Counted from the first letter of the stretch, positions 7,799-16,535 are shown. The stretch: DNA of 64,000 bases from Runella sp. CRIBMP (GCF_009905605.1 NZ_JAAAKZ010000005.1:124001-188000), one strand, 5' to 3'. Numbers and translations: made by a program. The notes: generated by a model not told the origin, from the sequence alone.

Positions 7799-9685
7799 TC
7801 AAAAGTCTAATTGAGAAATTACCAATAAAACTGTCGTTCCAATTCCTTCTCCCGACGAAATATTCACCTCAAACCCACCTTCCTTTGCCCGTTTTTGAAA
7901 ATTTTTCAAACCATTCCCATCGGTATTTTTCGAACAATCAAAGCCTTGGCCGTCGTCCGAAATTCGGATGTGTAAGGCATTGGTTTGTTGATAGACACGC
8001 ACTTGGGCGTTGGTTGCTTGGGAATGTTTGGCGATATTGTGAATGGCTTCTTTATAGACTAAGTAAATATTGCGTCGCTGTTCCATGTTAAACATGGGTA
8101 GTTGTGCTATGGGGACATCGTTTTCAAAAACAAAGGCAATGTCATGGGGTGTTAGCAGTTTGAAACCTACGGCTTTCATCTTTTCGAGGAGTTTTTCGGG
8201 GGCATCGTTATCGGGATTCAAAGCCCAAACGGTATCTCGAATGGTGTGAATGGCTTCTTCAGAATCGGTTTTGATTTGAGCTAAAATAGCGTTAGTCTGC
8301 GAATGAGTCCTGCCATTTTTTTTCTGAATCACCCTGGCTGAAGTAGCAATGCTGGTGAGGGTAGCGCCGACTTCGTCGTGAAGATCGCGGGCAATTTCGT
8401 CACGGATTTGGAGGAGTTTGTTCTGCTGACGCAGGTTTTCTTGAAGTTGGGCGATGAGTTGCTGTTGGGTTTGGAATTGCTCTTTGCGGTGTTGGCTGAC
8501 GCGTTCGGCTAACACAAATCCCAACAGAACTATTTCCAGTAATGAGCCAATAAAATAGAAATTGTTGTATGGATAATGAGGCAGCCAAGAAATGTCAAAA
8601 AGGGCTAAGATAGCGATAATCATCGAAGTCAACCCAATACTAAACGCCAGTGCGTACCACCGTACTTTTTGAAAATCTCTGATACTTACATAGACTACGG
8701 CAATCAATAAGATAAGTAAACTAATAGCCAGATACCCCACATATTCAATACCTAACCAATGCGTTACAATACGCATCAGCGAGTAGGGCGGCCCGAAAAA
8801 ACCAGTAATCATCTGATGCAGGTAAGCTGCTACGTCCAACCCAAGCCAAAAAATGAGTGAGTAATAAAGAAACTTAGAGTATTTTTTGAGGTTGATAAAT
8901 TTGATTAAAAAAATAGTCCACACACCCAAAAAGACCAAATGAATAGGATAATATGGACGGAATTGGGTATACCACGAGTCCTGTCCGAAAAATTCTAAAA
9001 GATATCCACTGCGGTCTATAAACCAGTGAGTATTGGTGAAAACAAATAACGCATACCAACCGATGAGTTGGTCGCGGAGCTGAAAATAGAAGACAAGTGC
9101 GTACAAAAAAACCAAAAAATAAACGCCGGCCAACCCACCATGCCAAAAACCGATTTGCTTTTGATAAAGAAGAGCATTGCCCATGTCGGTGAGTTGCAGA
9201 TAGTCATTGAAAAAGTCAACGATGGAAAACTCAGCCGCAAGATAAACCGTGCGCGGATGTTTACCTATGGAAGCTAAGGCTTGCGAAATCGGAGCTATGC
9301 GCTTATCAAAGGGGGTGTTTGAGGGTAGTTTTTGAATGGTCAATAGACCTTTTTCATCTACTGTATAAACCTCCAGCTTGGTAAATTTCCATTGGGTTGA
9401 AAGGAGAACTAATTCTCTATCGGTCTGATTATTGACGTTAAATCTTAGCCATACTGTTCCCAATCGAATTGCCAATTGAATGGCCCCCTGTCGGTTCATA
9501 GGTTTGAAGGAGTCTAAGGGATAACGTGCTATCTGTTCATAGGTAAGTTGGTGGGTTAAGTCTTCGTAATAATAGGCACCAGGTGCCACCGTCCGTATGC
9601 GTTGAGCATCACTGATGGTTAGCACTGGTTGTGCCCAAGCCGGGAGGTGGATACCAATGAGTAGGAAGAAGAGCAGGGTTCGCAT
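7799..9685 (-). CDS. 7TM sensor histidine kinase (7TMR-DISM, HisKA_3, HATPase_c), distal copy
   Basis: The 628-residue paralogue of the next gene has the same order: signal peptide, DISMED2 extracellular domain (to about 160), seven membrane helices (about 180-395), Q-rich coiled coil, HisKA_3 (ARDLHDEVGA) and HATPase_c (HNIAKHSQA, DDGQGF). The cytoplasmic half is strongly conserved with the proximal copy, whereas the sensor half differs widely. The pair therefore probably senses different ligands but talks to the same LuxR regulator. It starts 38 bp after the stop of the outer-membrane barrel gene and no terminator is visible between them, so an operon is likely. The C-terminus is slightly longer (TTVLLVISQLDF). 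Confidence 0.93.
   Translation of the reverse strand: MRTLLFFLLIGIHLPAWAQPVLTISDAQRIRTVAPGAYYYEDLTHQLTYEQIARYPLDSFKPMNRQGAIQLAIRLGTVWLRFNVNNQTDRELVLLSTQWKFTKLEVYTVDEKGLLTIQKLPSNTPFDKRIAPISQALASIGKHPRTVYLAAEFSIVDFFNDYLQLTDMGNALLYQKQIGFWHGGLAGVYFLVFLYALVFYFQLRDQLIGWYALFVFTNTHWFIDRSGYLLEFFGQDSWYTQFRPYYPIHLVFLGVWTIFLIKFINLKKYSKFLYYSLIFWLGLDVAAYLHQMITGFFGPPYSLMRIVTHWLGIEYVGYLAISLLILLIAVVYVSIRDFQKVRWYALAFSIGLTSMIIAILALFDISWLPHYPYNNFYFIGSLLEIVLLGFVLAERVSQHRKEQFQTQQQLIAQLQENLRQQNKLLQIRDEIARDLHDEVGATLTSIATSARVIQKKNGRTHSQTNAILAQIKTDSEEAIHTIRDTVWALNPDNDAPEKLLEKMKAVGFKLLTPHDIAFVFENDVPIAQLPMFNMEQRRNIYLVYKEAIHNIAKHSQATNAQVRVYQQTNALHIRISDDGQGFDCSKNTDGNGLKNFQKRAKEGGFEVNISSGEGIGTTVLLVISQLDF
7834..7966. repeat. 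133-bp exact direct repeat, copy 2 (3' end of distal kinase)
   Basis: Partner of 5977-6109. Unequal recombination between the two copies would fuse the kinase genes and delete 1857 bp. Confidence 0.9.
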
Positions 9686-9723
9686 TAGTAGCAGATTTGT
9701 TGTACAAGGTAGAGATAATAGTT

Positions 9724-12162
9724 CTAAAACTGAACTCGTCCCCTTTCTTCATCGGCACCTCGGCGTTGGCGGGTGGTTTTGACTTTTTGATTGCCAAAAT
9801 TACGGGAGTACGTCAATTTCACTACGCGCGGCTCAAACTTCATTTTGGCCTGAAAATCAAATTGTTGAATTGGAAATGAGGTGTACCATCGTAGCGTGTT
9901 TGTCCAAAAAATATCGCTGATATTCAGCCGAAACGTGCCTTTATTAATGGGTAATACTTTCTGAATACCCGCAATTACGTTGGTTCTGCTGCGTAAATTC
10001 ATGACACCTGCTGGAATAAGTGATAGGTACTGCACGTTTAATTCAGCCGTCCAATGGTTACCGAGGTTGAAAGTATGCACCGAATTGGCATTGCCGTAAT
10101 AGATGCGTTGGCTAAAAGGCCCAATGTCAAACTGCGATTGCGAACTGCGGTAATAACCCGCCAAGTTGTTCTGAACTTTCCACCAAGACGTGAGCGTGAG
10201 CGGGAAGGTTACTTCTACTGACAAGACATCAGAACGGTCGAAATTTTGGGTAATGTGAATCAATTCGGGGCGACCAGGATACGTAATGGGTTGGTGTTTG
10301 TTGATGATATCTCGTTCGTGGCTATACCCGACCCAGAAAAAATAAGCTCCTTTGAACCCATAGCCCGCCCTAAGACTGCTGTTATAGGCGGGTTTTAGGG
10401 CGATATTACCCACGTAGTAGGTATTGGGGTCGGTGATAAAAAAATTAGGAATTAGTTCGGTAAAGACGGGGCGCGTCAAGCGGCGACTGTAAGCCAAGTT
10501 GAGGGTATGCAGTTTTCCGACTTGATGTTTGAGCGACGCACTCGGAAACAGATTGAGATAGCGTCGGTCGAGGAGGGGTTTACCGTCCACCGATTGGATG
10601 TTGGTATGCGTATTTTCAGCCCGGAGACCGCCTTGAAAATCGGTTGTAGGGCCGAGCTTTCCCGTAAAATTGGCGTAAACCGCCCCGATTGTCTCGCGGA
10701 AAAGGGCTTTACTTGTCAAGTTGGGGTCCATGGTGAGCACTCCGTCTATGTTGCGCTCCACGCCGAGGGCGTTGTCAATGTGCGATACGTTGATTTTAAA
10801 ACCACTTTCCATTTTCCATTTTTTACCCAACGGTCGCGCGTAATCGGCGCGCAATACCCCAAACCGAATGCCCGTATCTTTGGTGGTTTTCATGGACTTG
10901 ATGGGCAAAACCGAAGGGTCGGTTGTCATAAATTGGTTAATGTCAAAAGTATTGAGTCCATTGTTTTCAAAAGACTGATAATCAGCGTCAATGGTAAGGG
11001 TATGTTGGCGGGTGGTGGTATGCGAAAGCCCTACGCTTGCGCCCCAATTTCGCCACGGCGCATCTTCTATCCACGTCAATTCCGACGTAGTAAACGGCTG
11101 AGACTGTCCCGCAATTCGGGTGTTGGAAGAGTTGTAAGAAATGACATCACGCTTGTTTAGTAAGCCCTGCACTTGTGCCGAAAGCACGGTTCGTTTGGTC
11201 AGTAAAATATCGGCTCCGACCCTAAAATCGGCGTTTTTGGTGATGGGGTAGCGGTCGGAGTATTGTTCGTTTCGCCAAATTGCCCCTTGCACGGGTTGGT
11301 TACGAATCGGTAAAAAATCAAACCAACCGCGGTCGTAATTGTAAGAAGTATTGGCAAACAAATTCACCCTTCCTTGATTGTGATTAATGGAAAAGCTACC
11401 GTTGGTTTTCTCGAATTTGCCATAGCCCGCCATCAGCGAAAAGCTGCCGTTGGTTCCTTCGCCTTGTTTGCGTTTGAGGACAATATTTATCAAACCCGCA
11501 TTTCCCTCCGCATCATACCGCGCCGAAGGATTAGTGATGAGTTCGATTGTTTCGACGTTGTCGGCGTTCATTCCGCTGAGCATTTGTACCAATGTTTCCA
11601 GCGGTAGCCGCGAGAGTTTACCATTGAGCATCACCATCACCCCCGACTTTCCGCCAAGGGCAATGTTACTGTTTTGGCGGTCTACCCGCACGCCCGGCGA
11701 GCGTTCGAGTACGTCCAAGACCGAACCACCCGCCGCCGTCATCATGGCCGAGGGATTGATGACCAACTTATCAAGTTGTTGTTCAAAAATTGGCTTTTGG
11801 GCAATGACCGTCACCTCGTTGAGTTGCTTTTCGAGGGCATTTGCCGTGAGGGTAGCCAATTGGTGCGTTCCTTCAGCGTCCTTTAGTACAAAAGGTGCGG
11901 AGTAGACATTTCGGTAGCCCACCATACTCGCCGTGACCAAATACTGCCCGATTTTAAGGCCTTCAAAAGCAAATAGGCCCGCCTCATTGGCCACAGCCCC
12001 CTTGGCCATCGAAGAATCTTTGGCGTTGATTAACAGCACATTGGCAAAGGCCAGAGGTTGCCCGTTGGTAGATTGCACCCTACCCGTAAGGCTACGTTGG
12101 GCAAAGCTAAAACTACTTTCCAGAAGGAGCAATAAACAAAGGAGGCGAGAAATGGCTGACAT
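9724..12162 (-). CDS. Outer-membrane beta-barrel protein of the TonB-dependent-receptor type with CarboxypepD_reg-like domain
   Basis: The 812-residue protein has a signal peptide ending near SFAQ (about 1-21). A carboxypeptidase-regulatory-like beta-sandwich follows (about 23-110; LTGRVQSTNGQPLAFANVLL). A plug-like domain (about 125-235; VLERSPGVRVDRQ, ITNPSARYDAEGNAGLINIVLK) precedes a long aromatic-rich barrel ending in F. It matches the Bacteroidota 'outer membrane beta-barrel family' related to TonB-dependent receptors; no classical TonB box is obvious. It heads the operon with the two 7TM kinases and the LuxR regulator and has the predicted operator/promoter at 12191-12238. A role in ligand uptake or in transmitting an envelope signal is inferred from this context. 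Confidence 0.9.
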   Translation of the reverse strand: MSAISRLLCLLLLLESSFSFAQRSLTGRVQSTNGQPLAFANVLLINAKDSSMAKGAVANEAGLFAFEGLKIGQYLVTASMVGYRNVYSAPFVLKDAEGTHQLATLTANALEKQLNEVTVIAQKPIFEQQLDKLVINPSAMMTAAGGSVLDVLERSPGVRVDRQNSNIALGGKSGVMVMLNGKLSRLPLETLVQMLSGMNADNVETIELITNPSARYDAEGNAGLINIVLKRKQGEGTNGSFSLMAGYGKFEKTNGSFSINHNQGRVNLFANTSYNYDRGWFDFLPIRNQPVQGAIWRNEQYSDRYPITKNADFRVGADILLTKRTVLSAQVQGLLNKRDVISYNSSNTRIAGQSQPFTTSELTWIEDAPWRNWGASVGLSHTTTRQHTLTIDADYQSFENNGLNTFDINQFMTTDPSVLPIKSMKTTKDTGIRFGVLRADYARPLGKKWKMESGFKINVSHIDNALGVERNIDGVLTMDPNLTSKALFRETIGAVYANFTGKLGPTTDFQGGLRAENTHTNIQSVDGKPLLDRRYLNLFPSASLKHQVGKLHTLNLAYSRRLTRPVFTELIPNFFITDPNTYYVGNIALKPAYNSSLRAGYGFKGAYFFWVGYSHERDIINKHQPITYPGRPELIHITQNFDRSDVLSVEVTFPLTLTSWWKVQNNLAGYYRSSQSQFDIGPFSQRIYYGNANSVHTFNLGNHWTAELNVQYLSLIPAGVMNLRSRTNVIAGIQKVLPINKGTFRLNISDIFWTNTLRWYTSFPIQQFDFQAKMKFEPRVVKLTYSRNFGNQKVKTTRQRRGADEERGRVQF

Positions 12163-12190
12163 ATCAATGTAGATTGTTTAATTGATACAT

Positions 12191-12238
12191 CAAAGTTCTC
12201 GAATTACGAATGATTGTACCATCCCCAATTCTGGTAGT
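12191..12238 (-). promoter_or_regulatory. Putative activator-dependent promoter of the barrel/kinase/regulator operon
   Basis: The plus strand has ACCATCCC-CAATT-CTGGTAGT (12218-12238), differing at two positions from 5287-5307. On the minus strand it is followed after 19 nt by GAACTTTG (12191-12198). The start codon of the barrel gene (12162) is 55 nt from the palindrome. The site also lies 82 bp before the GTG start proposed for the divergent sigma factor, so it could control both directions. Confidence 0.6.
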
Positions 12239-12320
12239 CTTGTTTAGTAACTTTTTTCACTCTCAGGCAACCCTTTTCTCTTTTTCTGCATTTCTGTTAT
12301 TGAAACCTAAAATCACAACC

Positions 12321-12875
12321 GTGTACCGCTGGCAACAAGTCATTGAAATGTGCAAAGAAAACAACCGTTTCGCGCAGAATCGGCTGTACGAAGGCTTTTC
12401 AGGGCGGCTGTTTCGGCTTTGTATGCGCTACGTACAACAGCAGGAAGAAGCTGAAGAGGTACTGATGAATGGTTTTTTGAAGTTTTTTCGAGGCTTGCCT
12501 GATTTTGAATACCGCGACGACAACAGCTTGGAGGTTTGGCTCAAACGCATCATGGTCAATGAGTCGCTTATGTACTTGCGCCAACAAAAAGCCCTGCCTG
12601 TATTTACAGATGCTGACGAAACGGAAGATTTAGCAACGGTTTATGTTCCCCATCATTCGATAGATACCGAGGCCATTTACGCCGCGATTTTGGAATTGCC
12701 AACGGGCTATCGGACGGTATTCAACCTGTACGTTGTGGAAGGATACACGCACGAAGAGATTGCCAAACAGTTAAACATCAGTGCAGGAACATCAAAGTCA
12801 CAACTCAGCAAAGCGCGGGTCATACTGCAACAACTATTAAAACAGCGAGGTTATGAACAATACGGAACAGTTTGA
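12321..12875 (+). CDS. ECF-type RNA polymerase sigma factor
   Basis: This sigma-70 family protein has region 2 (about residues 10-85; ARLY-like NRLYEGFSGRLFRLC, FLKFFRGL, VWLKRIMVNESLMYLR). Region 4 (about 115-175) contains LPTGYRTVFNLYVVEGYTHEEIA and the HTH helix SAGTSKSQLSKAR. It directs transcription of a small regulon. The frame is open from ATG 12210, but those first 37 residues are hydrophobic and unlike the family and would place the 21-bp palindrome inside the gene. GTG at 12321 (V-Y-R-W-Q-Q) fits family N-termini better; ATG 12348 is the other option. The next gene overlaps it by 23 nt, as in sigma/anti-sigma pairs. Confidence 0.85.
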   Translation: MYRWQQVIEMCKENNRFAQNRLYEGFSGRLFRLCMRYVQQQEEAEEVLMNGFLKFFRGLPDFEYRDDNSLEVWLKRIMVNESLMYLRQQKALPVFTDADETEDLATVYVPHHSIDTEAIYAAILELPTGYRTVFNLYVVEGYTHEEIAKQLNISAGTSKSQLSKARVILQQLLKQRGYEQYGTV

Positions 12876-13650
12876 TGAATGGATAAGAGGGGAAATGGAC
12901 AACCTCGACGGTTCGCCTGAACATTTTCGGCAAGCGGACATTTGGCAAAAACTGCAAACGGAATTACACCCTATTCCAGTAAAGAAATCTTTCTTTGGCA
13001 GAAGCAGATTTTTCACATTGGAGGCGTCTAAACTCCGTATGGCAGCGGCAGTTGGATTGTTATTACTGGCGGGCGGAGTTTGGTGGAGTATCCAATCAAC
13101 TCCTATTCCTTCGGTTGTTCATCAGGCAGAAAATAAGCCACAAAACAACCCTATTATACAGGAAAAACGAAGTATTCTCGTAGCAAAGAAAGACGTTTTG
13201 ATAGAAGCGACGTTAAAAAAACAGGAGTCTTTCAAGAAGCAATCAAAAGAGAAGCAAACCGAAATTAGCCTTGCACAAGCGCCGATGGTTATCCATTCTG
13301 AATCGGATAATAATGTTGGTACCACTACTAACGTCGGCAGGGTTTGGAACCCTGCCGACGTTCCCGAGGCTCAGAAAAATATAACTGAAACCTCTGAAAT
13401 TGCCGAAGTTGTTGCAGTGCCTGCAAACCCAACAAATCAATCAACTGCAAAAATCCCCCCTAAACCCAAATTTAAAATCGTCCACGCCAATGAGTTGACT
13501 GATTATCAGAAAGCTGAACTGGCGGAGGTACGAGAAAAAGAAGCGAAAGCCAAAGGATTTGTGGTCATCAATTGGAAAGCCAATGCCACTTCTCAATCTG
13601 AAAGCAGTCTAATGTCTTATTTCAAAAATAAATCTTCAAAGGCTGATTAG
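12853..13650 (+). CDS. Putative anti-sigma factor, single membrane span
   Basis: The 265-residue protein starts inside the end of the sigma gene (23-nt overlap). It has an acidic cytoplasmic N-terminus (about 1-55), one membrane helix (about 62-80; AAAVGLLLLAGGVWW) and a low-complexity periplasmic part rich in K, Q, N and P. No canonical zinc-finger anti-sigma motif is seen, so the role rests on topology and operon position. Residues of about 160-170 (NVGRVWNPADV) are encoded by a perfect 15-bp inverted repeat at 13330-13362, a palindromic element carried in frame within the disordered linker. The C-terminal block (KPKFKIVHANELTDYQKAELAE) looks conserved and may be functional. Confidence 0.7.
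   Translation: MNNTEQFDEWIRGEMDNLDGSPEHFRQADIWQKLQTELHPIPVKKSFFGRSRFFTLEASKLRMAAAVGLLLLAGGVWWSIQSTPIPSVVHQAENKPQNNPIIQEKRSILVAKKDVLIEATLKKQESFKKQSKEKQTEISLAQAPMVIHSESDNNVGTTTNVGRVWNPADVPEAQKNITETSEIAEVVAVPANPTNQSTAKIPPKPKFKIVHANELTDYQKAELAEVREKEAKAKGFVVINWKANATSQSESSLMSYFKNKSSKAD
13330..13362. repeat. Perfect palindromic repeat inside a coding region
   Basis: Arms AACGTCGGCAGGGTT (13330-13344) and AACCCTGCCGACGTT (13348-13362) pair over 15 bp with a 3-nt loop (TGG). The form is that of REP-like extragenic palindromes, but the element is in frame within the putative anti-sigma gene. Confidence 0.85.
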
Positions 13651-13699
13651 CAGCCATTTTTCAACCAACCGGTGCGGCGTACCGCAACTCCCAAATACT

Positions 13700-14809
13700 A
13701 TGAAAATCATTATTGCCGCGATGCTCTATGTGAGCATCCTTAGCCACGCTTTTGCCCAACAGTTGCCCGGCGTTTTGCCAAGCGCTCTGGATCGTCACAG
13801 TAAGTATAGCTTTGATCTGGGAAAAGGAAATAAAATGCTGGTTTATGCCCGAACGGTGCAGGACTTGCAGAAATTTCAAAATATTGATTCTGTTCTGGCT
13901 CTGTTTGCAAAAGAGTACAAAGAGATTAAGTCAACATTGGCAGAAAATACAAATGCAAGAATTGCGACCTACAAACTTTTGGATGATAACCAACACCAAC
14001 TTGATTTGAGAGAACAAGTGGCTGCCAAACAGCGGTTTCAATTCAGAACCAACGGTGGTGAGCCTTTGCTCATCAAAGATGTGCAGGATACGCTGCTGAT
14101 TATTCATACGTTTCTCAAGCCCATTCAGAAAAAGTCAGAGACGGTACAGCTCAACGAGCACGTATATTTTTATTTGGTTATCAATTACTTAGATGATATA
14201 GAAACCCTTGCCAAAAATGGGATTGCCAATGCTAAAATCAGCCTGGCATTGAAAGATGTAGCCCAATACCCGCACCATAATTTGCAGAAAACGGGTTTTC
14301 GCTACAATCTTACGTATGCTCCTGATTCCGATAAACCTTCTTTCAAAGCCGTCGAAACGCAAAACTCCCCCTTTATTGCCATTCACCCCTCCTTTGGGTT
14401 GGGCGTGTTTCGTAATCAATGGGTTCCTAACTTTCAGGCCGATTTTTCTTTTGTACCCAATAAATACAAAAACATAGGGTACACTTTAGGCTGGCGCAGT
14501 ATGTTTTTTACTGAGCGCAACGATTTAACCGGGCGGAACTCAACCCAAAGTAATAGGTTTGTAAGCGTTGGAATCACCTTTTACGATTTCCGGAGACCGA
14601 AAACCGGCGCTGTCAACACCAACCATATTCTTTTTGGTGCATATTTGGGCCATTCTGTTTTAAGAAGCGGGGATATTTTCGATAAAAACACCTGGAACTT
14701 TTCCATGACCATTACCACCAAAGGAATGTTTAAGGTACAACCCGAAATCTATTTCAACGGTTTTTTCAAAAATGTAATGCCAGGAATTCGGGTACAGATC
14801 GGGCTGTAA
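13700..14809 (+). CDS. Secreted/outer-membrane hypothetical protein downstream of the sigma/anti-sigma pair
   Basis: The 369-residue protein has a signal peptide ending near SHAFAQ (about 1-19). The N-terminal half is mixed alpha/beta with no recognised domain. From about residue 215 the sequence alternates aromatic and polar residues (FIAIHPSFGLGVFRNQWVPNF, FVSVGITFYDF, FNFSMTITTKGMF-like strands), which suggests a beta-barrel or beta-sheet surface. It follows the putative anti-sigma gene by 49 bp on the same strand and is probably co-transcribed, so it may be a target or sensor of that regulatory pair. I do not recognise the family. Confidence 0.65.
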   Translation: MKIIIAAMLYVSILSHAFAQQLPGVLPSALDRHSKYSFDLGKGNKMLVYARTVQDLQKFQNIDSVLALFAKEYKEIKSTLAENTNARIATYKLLDDNQHQLDLREQVAAKQRFQFRTNGGEPLLIKDVQDTLLIIHTFLKPIQKKSETVQLNEHVYFYLVINYLDDIETLAKNGIANAKISLALKDVAQYPHHNLQKTGFRYNLTYAPDSDKPSFKAVETQNSPFIAIHPSFGLGVFRNQWVPNFQADFSFVPNKYKNIGYTLGWRSMFFTERNDLTGRNSTQSNRFVSVGITFYDFRRPKTGAVNTNHILFGAYLGHSVLRSGDIFDKNTWNFSMTITTKGMFKVQPEIYFNGFFKNVMPGIRVQIGL

Positions 14810-14891
14810 AAATTAGTATTGACGTGAAGAAAACAACCTGTTTAAAATCAAAATTATGGTGACGGCCTAAAAATCCCATAACCATAATTAA

Positions 14892-16301
14892 TTATTTAGT
14901 CGCGCCCAATTTCCACCCATCGGTTCGAAAGGGAATGGCAGGTAGACCCTCTTTGTTGAATAAATTGGGAACGGGCGTATCCCGAAACGCAAAACGCACC
15001 GCAACGGGCTGACTAACCTTTTCGGAAGTCACTTCAACGGCGTTGTTTTTAACAATTCGGGCCTGTGCTTTGTAAAATACGCGGTCTGCCCCCGCCACTT
15101 CAAACTCCGTCAACGGGCCTCCTTTGGCGGTAAGGCCACTTTCAGCGTGGTCAAACGAAACAATGGCTTTGGCACCGTCTACTTGCAGAGATTTATACTG
15201 CGGGCTTTTGTAATTTCCGTTATTCTGACGGTAGGTCTCTGCCAATGCCCAACCCGCCAACCGATTGCCGACTTCTTTTTTATACACGGGGTGAATGTTA
15301 TTCAAATCATCCACTAAATCGGTAATGACCACCATCCCTGATTTTGGAATATCCATGGCGCGGGTTTGCATCTCGCGCACGGCGGGGGCTTTAAATTCGG
15401 TGGTATCGCGGTAGTTGAACGGGGCAATTTGAACGTAATAAAACGGAAAGTCTTTCTGCCACGCGCCCCGCCACGTATCCACCATCAGGTGCATAAGTTG
15501 GTAGTACGTAGAAGGATAATGGCGATTGGACTCGCCCTGATACCACAAAGCCCCCGCAATGGCAAACGAGGTGAGCGGAGCCACCATGCCGTTGTAAATA
15601 TATCCCGCCTGTCGCGGCCAACCTTTGCTCGGAATCATGGTTTCGGCCGAGGTACGGGTATTGGGGAAGAGATTGACCAAATGCTCGGGAATCCACGATT
15701 CGATGTACGAACCGCCCCATGCCACGTCAATCAGGCCGATGGGCACATTGAGCGATTGATTGAGTTTTTTGCCAAAGAAATACCCCACTGCACTGAACCG
15801 CTTCAACGTCAGAGAATCGCAGACTGTCCATGTACCTTTTGCATCGGTTTGGGGAGTTTCGGCGGTGAGCTTGGGCATTTTAAAGAAGCGAATGTTGGCG
15901 TTGTAGGCCGTAGGCAGTTCAGCCTTGGCATCTTTTACGCCGTGGTCGGCGCTCCATTCCATGTTGGATTGGCCCGCACACAACCACACCTCACCCATCA
16001 GGACGTTCTCTAACATAATTTTATTTCTTCCTTGAATGGTCAACGTGTACGGGCCGCCTCCTGCTTTGGGGGTAACAAGGGTTAATTTCCAAACGGCATT
16101 TTCGTTGGTCACCACACTGACCGTTTCACTTTGCCAACTTCCAGAAACCGTCACTTTTTCGCCTGGCTGCGCCCATCCCCATACCGTTACGTTGGCCTGC
16201 TGCTGCAACACCATATTACTACTAAAAATAGCCGGCAAGTACACATCGGCAACGGCAAAGAGAGGGGGAAGAAAGAGGAGAAGGAAGGAGATTTTTTTCA
16301 T
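14892..16301 (-). CDS. Sialate O-acetylesterase-like (SASA family) SGNH esterase
   Basis: The 469-residue protein has a signal peptide (about 1-19) and an N-terminal beta-sandwich (ADVYLPAIFSSNMVLQ). The SASA catalytic region has nucleophile Ser112 in LCAGQSNMEW, the oxyanion-type block ALWYQGESNRHYP and a late Asp/His block (DDLNNIHPVYKKEVG). These enzymes remove O-acetyl groups from sialic acids or other acetylated sugars. It closes a minus-strand run of esterase, sulfatase and GH2 genes, although 234 bp separate it from the esterase gene. A secreted role in de-acetylating glycans before hydrolysis fits. The precise substrate is not readable; some family members act on xylan acetyl groups. 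Confidence 0.88.
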   Translation of the reverse strand: MKKISFLLLFLPPLFAVADVYLPAIFSSNMVLQQQANVTVWGWAQPGEKVTVSGSWQSETVSVVTNENAVWKLTLVTPKAGGGPYTLTIQGRNKIMLENVLMGEVWLCAGQSNMEWSADHGVKDAKAELPTAYNANIRFFKMPKLTAETPQTDAKGTWTVCDSLTLKRFSAVGYFFGKKLNQSLNVPIGLIDVAWGGSYIESWIPEHLVNLFPNTRTSAETMIPSKGWPRQAGYIYNGMVAPLTSFAIAGALWYQGESNRHYPSTYYQLMHLMVDTWRGAWQKDFPFYYVQIAPFNYRDTTEFKAPAVREMQTRAMDIPKSGMVVITDLVDDLNNIHPVYKKEVGNRLAGWALAETYRQNNGNYKSPQYKSLQVDGAKAIVSFDHAESGLTAKGGPLTEFEVAGADRVFYKAQARIVKNNAVEVTSEKVSQPVAVRFAFRDTPVPNLFNKEGLPAIPFRTDGWKLGATK

Positions 16302-16424
16302 TTTTTTAGGGAGGGGGAGGGAATAATTTTCGTTTTAAAATACTGTAAAGTTCAAGGCTAAAGCCCGATCTATGTCCTGGTTTCCAAGCCCCACGCAAAA
16401 GAATGGGTTAAAAATCGCTTGCCG

Positions 16425-16448
16425 TTGTTGGTGTTTTTTCACCAACAA
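16425..16448. repeat. Stem-loop in a 234-bp intergenic stretch
   Basis: Arms TTGTTGGTG and CACCAACAA (9 bp) flank TTTTTT. On the minus strand, where the neighbours are read, no T-run follows it, so it is not a classical terminator. The remaining intergenic sequence also holds a 13-mer (16498-16510) identical to 13673-13685; nothing else is recognised there. Confidence 0.5.
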
Positions 16449-16535
16449 TCTCCCTTCCAAGCACGATGATGGAAAAGATTCAGGTTTTAAGAATCGCTGC
16501 GGCGTACCGCCCTAATGCACGAATAGGCACAAACA

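Noticed and set aside
10507-11160. 217-codon plus-strand frame opposite the outer-membrane barrel gene
   Set aside because: It lies antisense to a well-supported barrel, has no recognisable domain, and its basic, low-complexity composition is typical of a shadow frame.
12210-12320. Upstream ATG start for the sigma factor
   Set aside because: The extra 37 residues are hydrophobic and unlike sigma N-termini, and they would cover the conserved 21-bp palindrome.
16425-16448. TTGTTGGTG hairpin as a terminator of the esterase gene
   Set aside because: On the strand in question no T-run follows the stem; kept only as a stem-loop.
13673-16510. 13-mer TGCGGCGTACCGC at 13673-13685 and 16498-16510 as a regulatory site
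   Set aside because: The shared sequence is short, has no common position relative to starts, and is probably a fragment of an interspersed repeat.
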